This document shows positions 63,595 to 64,000 of a stretch of 64,000 bases of DNA, piece by piece. The notes below the pieces were generated by a model that ran no database searches, was not told the origin of the DNA, and worked only from the letters and a program-made list of their open reading frames with translations. The DNA comes from Paracoccus denitrificans (GTDB taxonomy: Bacteria > Pseudomonadota > Alphaproteobacteria > Rhodobacterales > Rhodobacteraceae), in NCBI RefSeq assembly GCF_900100045.1, contig NZ_FNEA01000002.1, positions 1 to 64,000 of the forward strand, in the 5' to 3' direction. The position numbers and the translations under genes are program-made. Each line of letters begins with the position of its first letter. The stretch's first letter is position 1.

Positions 63595-64000
63595 CTAAAG
63601 CGCCGGCGCGACCCAGGCGCCGTTGCGCCTGCTGGAGCGCAGGCAGGCATCGACGAAGGCCACGCCCTCCAGCCCCTCGCGGATGCCGGGGAAGGTCGCC
63701 GCCGGGTCGGGCACGACGCCGGCGCGACGGGCAAGGATGGCGCGCGCCGCCTCGGCATAGATGTTCGCGAAACCCTCCAGATAGCCCTCGGGATGGCCGG
63801 CGGGGATGCGGGTCAGGCGCGCGGCCTCGGCCCCCGTGCCGGCGCCGCCGCGCGACAGCCGATAGCGCGGCCGGCCCAGGGGCGCGACCCACAGGTAATT
63901 CGGCTCTTCCTGCGCCCATTCGATGCCGGCGCGGGTGCCATAAACCCGCAGCCGCAGCGCATTCTCGCAGCCCGAGGCGACCTGGCTGCACCACAGCATC
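63595..64000 (-). CDS. Gfo/Idh/MocA-family oxidoreductase, C-terminal part (cut by window edge)
   Basis: The last 135 or so codons of a larger gene that continues past the right edge; the N-terminal NAD(P)-binding domain is missing. The visible part reads SQVASGCENALRLRVYG and YLWVAPLG, then HPEGYLEGFANIYAEAARAI and FPGIREGLEGVAFVDACL, matching the C-terminal domain of GFO/IDH/MocA dehydrogenases acting on sugars or inositols. The stop is TAG at 63595-63597. Substrate unknown; the next genes upstream are outside the window. Confidence 0.8.
   Translation of the reverse strand, partial: MLWCSQVASGCENALRLRVYGTRAGIEWAQEEPNYLWVAPLGRPRYRLSRGGAGTGAEAARLTRIPAGHPEGYLEGFANIYAEAARAILARRAGVVPDPAATFPGIREGLEGVAFVDACLRSSRRNGAWVAPAL

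Overview
The window is a GC-rich, gene-dense stretch of an alphaproteobacterial chromosome, most likely Rhodobacteraceae and plausibly Paracoccus. This rests on several things: the glycerol ABC transporter gene order glpD-S-T-P-Q-U-V-K, a cysNC fusion, NCS1/hydantoinase and tripartite tricarboxylate transport (TTT) loci, a perfect FNR box, and a GC-rich intergenic element ending in GTATTT that resembles sequences common in that family. The genus is inference; there is no rRNA or marker gene to settle it. I see no tRNA, rRNA, CRISPR array, insertion sequence, phage gene or attachment site, and both ends cut through genes.

Layout. 1-8459 (minus): glycerol uptake and catabolism, read right to left as glpD, glpS, glpT, glpP, glpQ, glpU, glpV, glpK, with repeated operator-like motifs in the 443-bp gap upstream. 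8903-11762 (plus): sulfate activation, cysD and cysNC. 11870-16711: glycolate oxidase glcDEF with a divergent GntR regulator. 16768-24180 (minus): a TTT system (tctA, tctB and two binding proteins) preceded by a DctB/DctD-like two-component pair whose regulator has GAFPGA in place of GAFTGA. 24281-30929: an NCS1 permease, hydantoinase/oxoprolinase-type hyuA and hyuB, and a divergent AraC regulator. 30933-34283: a glutarate module (class III CoA-transferase, glutaryl-CoA dehydrogenase, LysR regulator). 34307-37753: a GABA-type module (aminotransferase, semialdehyde dehydrogenase, XRE-cupin regulator) with matching palindromes in front of both enzyme genes. 38121-44091: lepA, an EamA transporter, a copper-chaperone-like protein, a small secreted Cys protein, a sirtuin, a lone phnM and an FNR-boxed AhpD-like gene. 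44128-57010 (minus): a complete glycogen cluster read glgP-B-C-A-X-malQ-pgm. 57257-60726 (minus): NAD synthesis nadA-B-C. 60983-64000: an IclR regulator, pabC/pabB-like genes and the C-terminal part of a Gfo/Idh/MocA oxidoreductase.

How it fits together. Most of the window is a run of catabolic cassettes (glycerol, glycolate, carboxylates, cyclic amides, glutarate, GABA), most with its own linked regulator and several with a transporter. Core functions (sulfate assimilation, glycogen, NAD, folate precursor, LepA) lie between them. Genes within operons are tightly packed, with ATGA or TGATG overlaps in glp, gcd, glg and nad. I found no wholly unknown multi-gene system. The most unusual points are the GAFPGA regulator, the complementary degeneracy of the two glycerol transporter ATPases, a short coupled leader ORF before hyuB, and several operator candidates that assign likely regulons.
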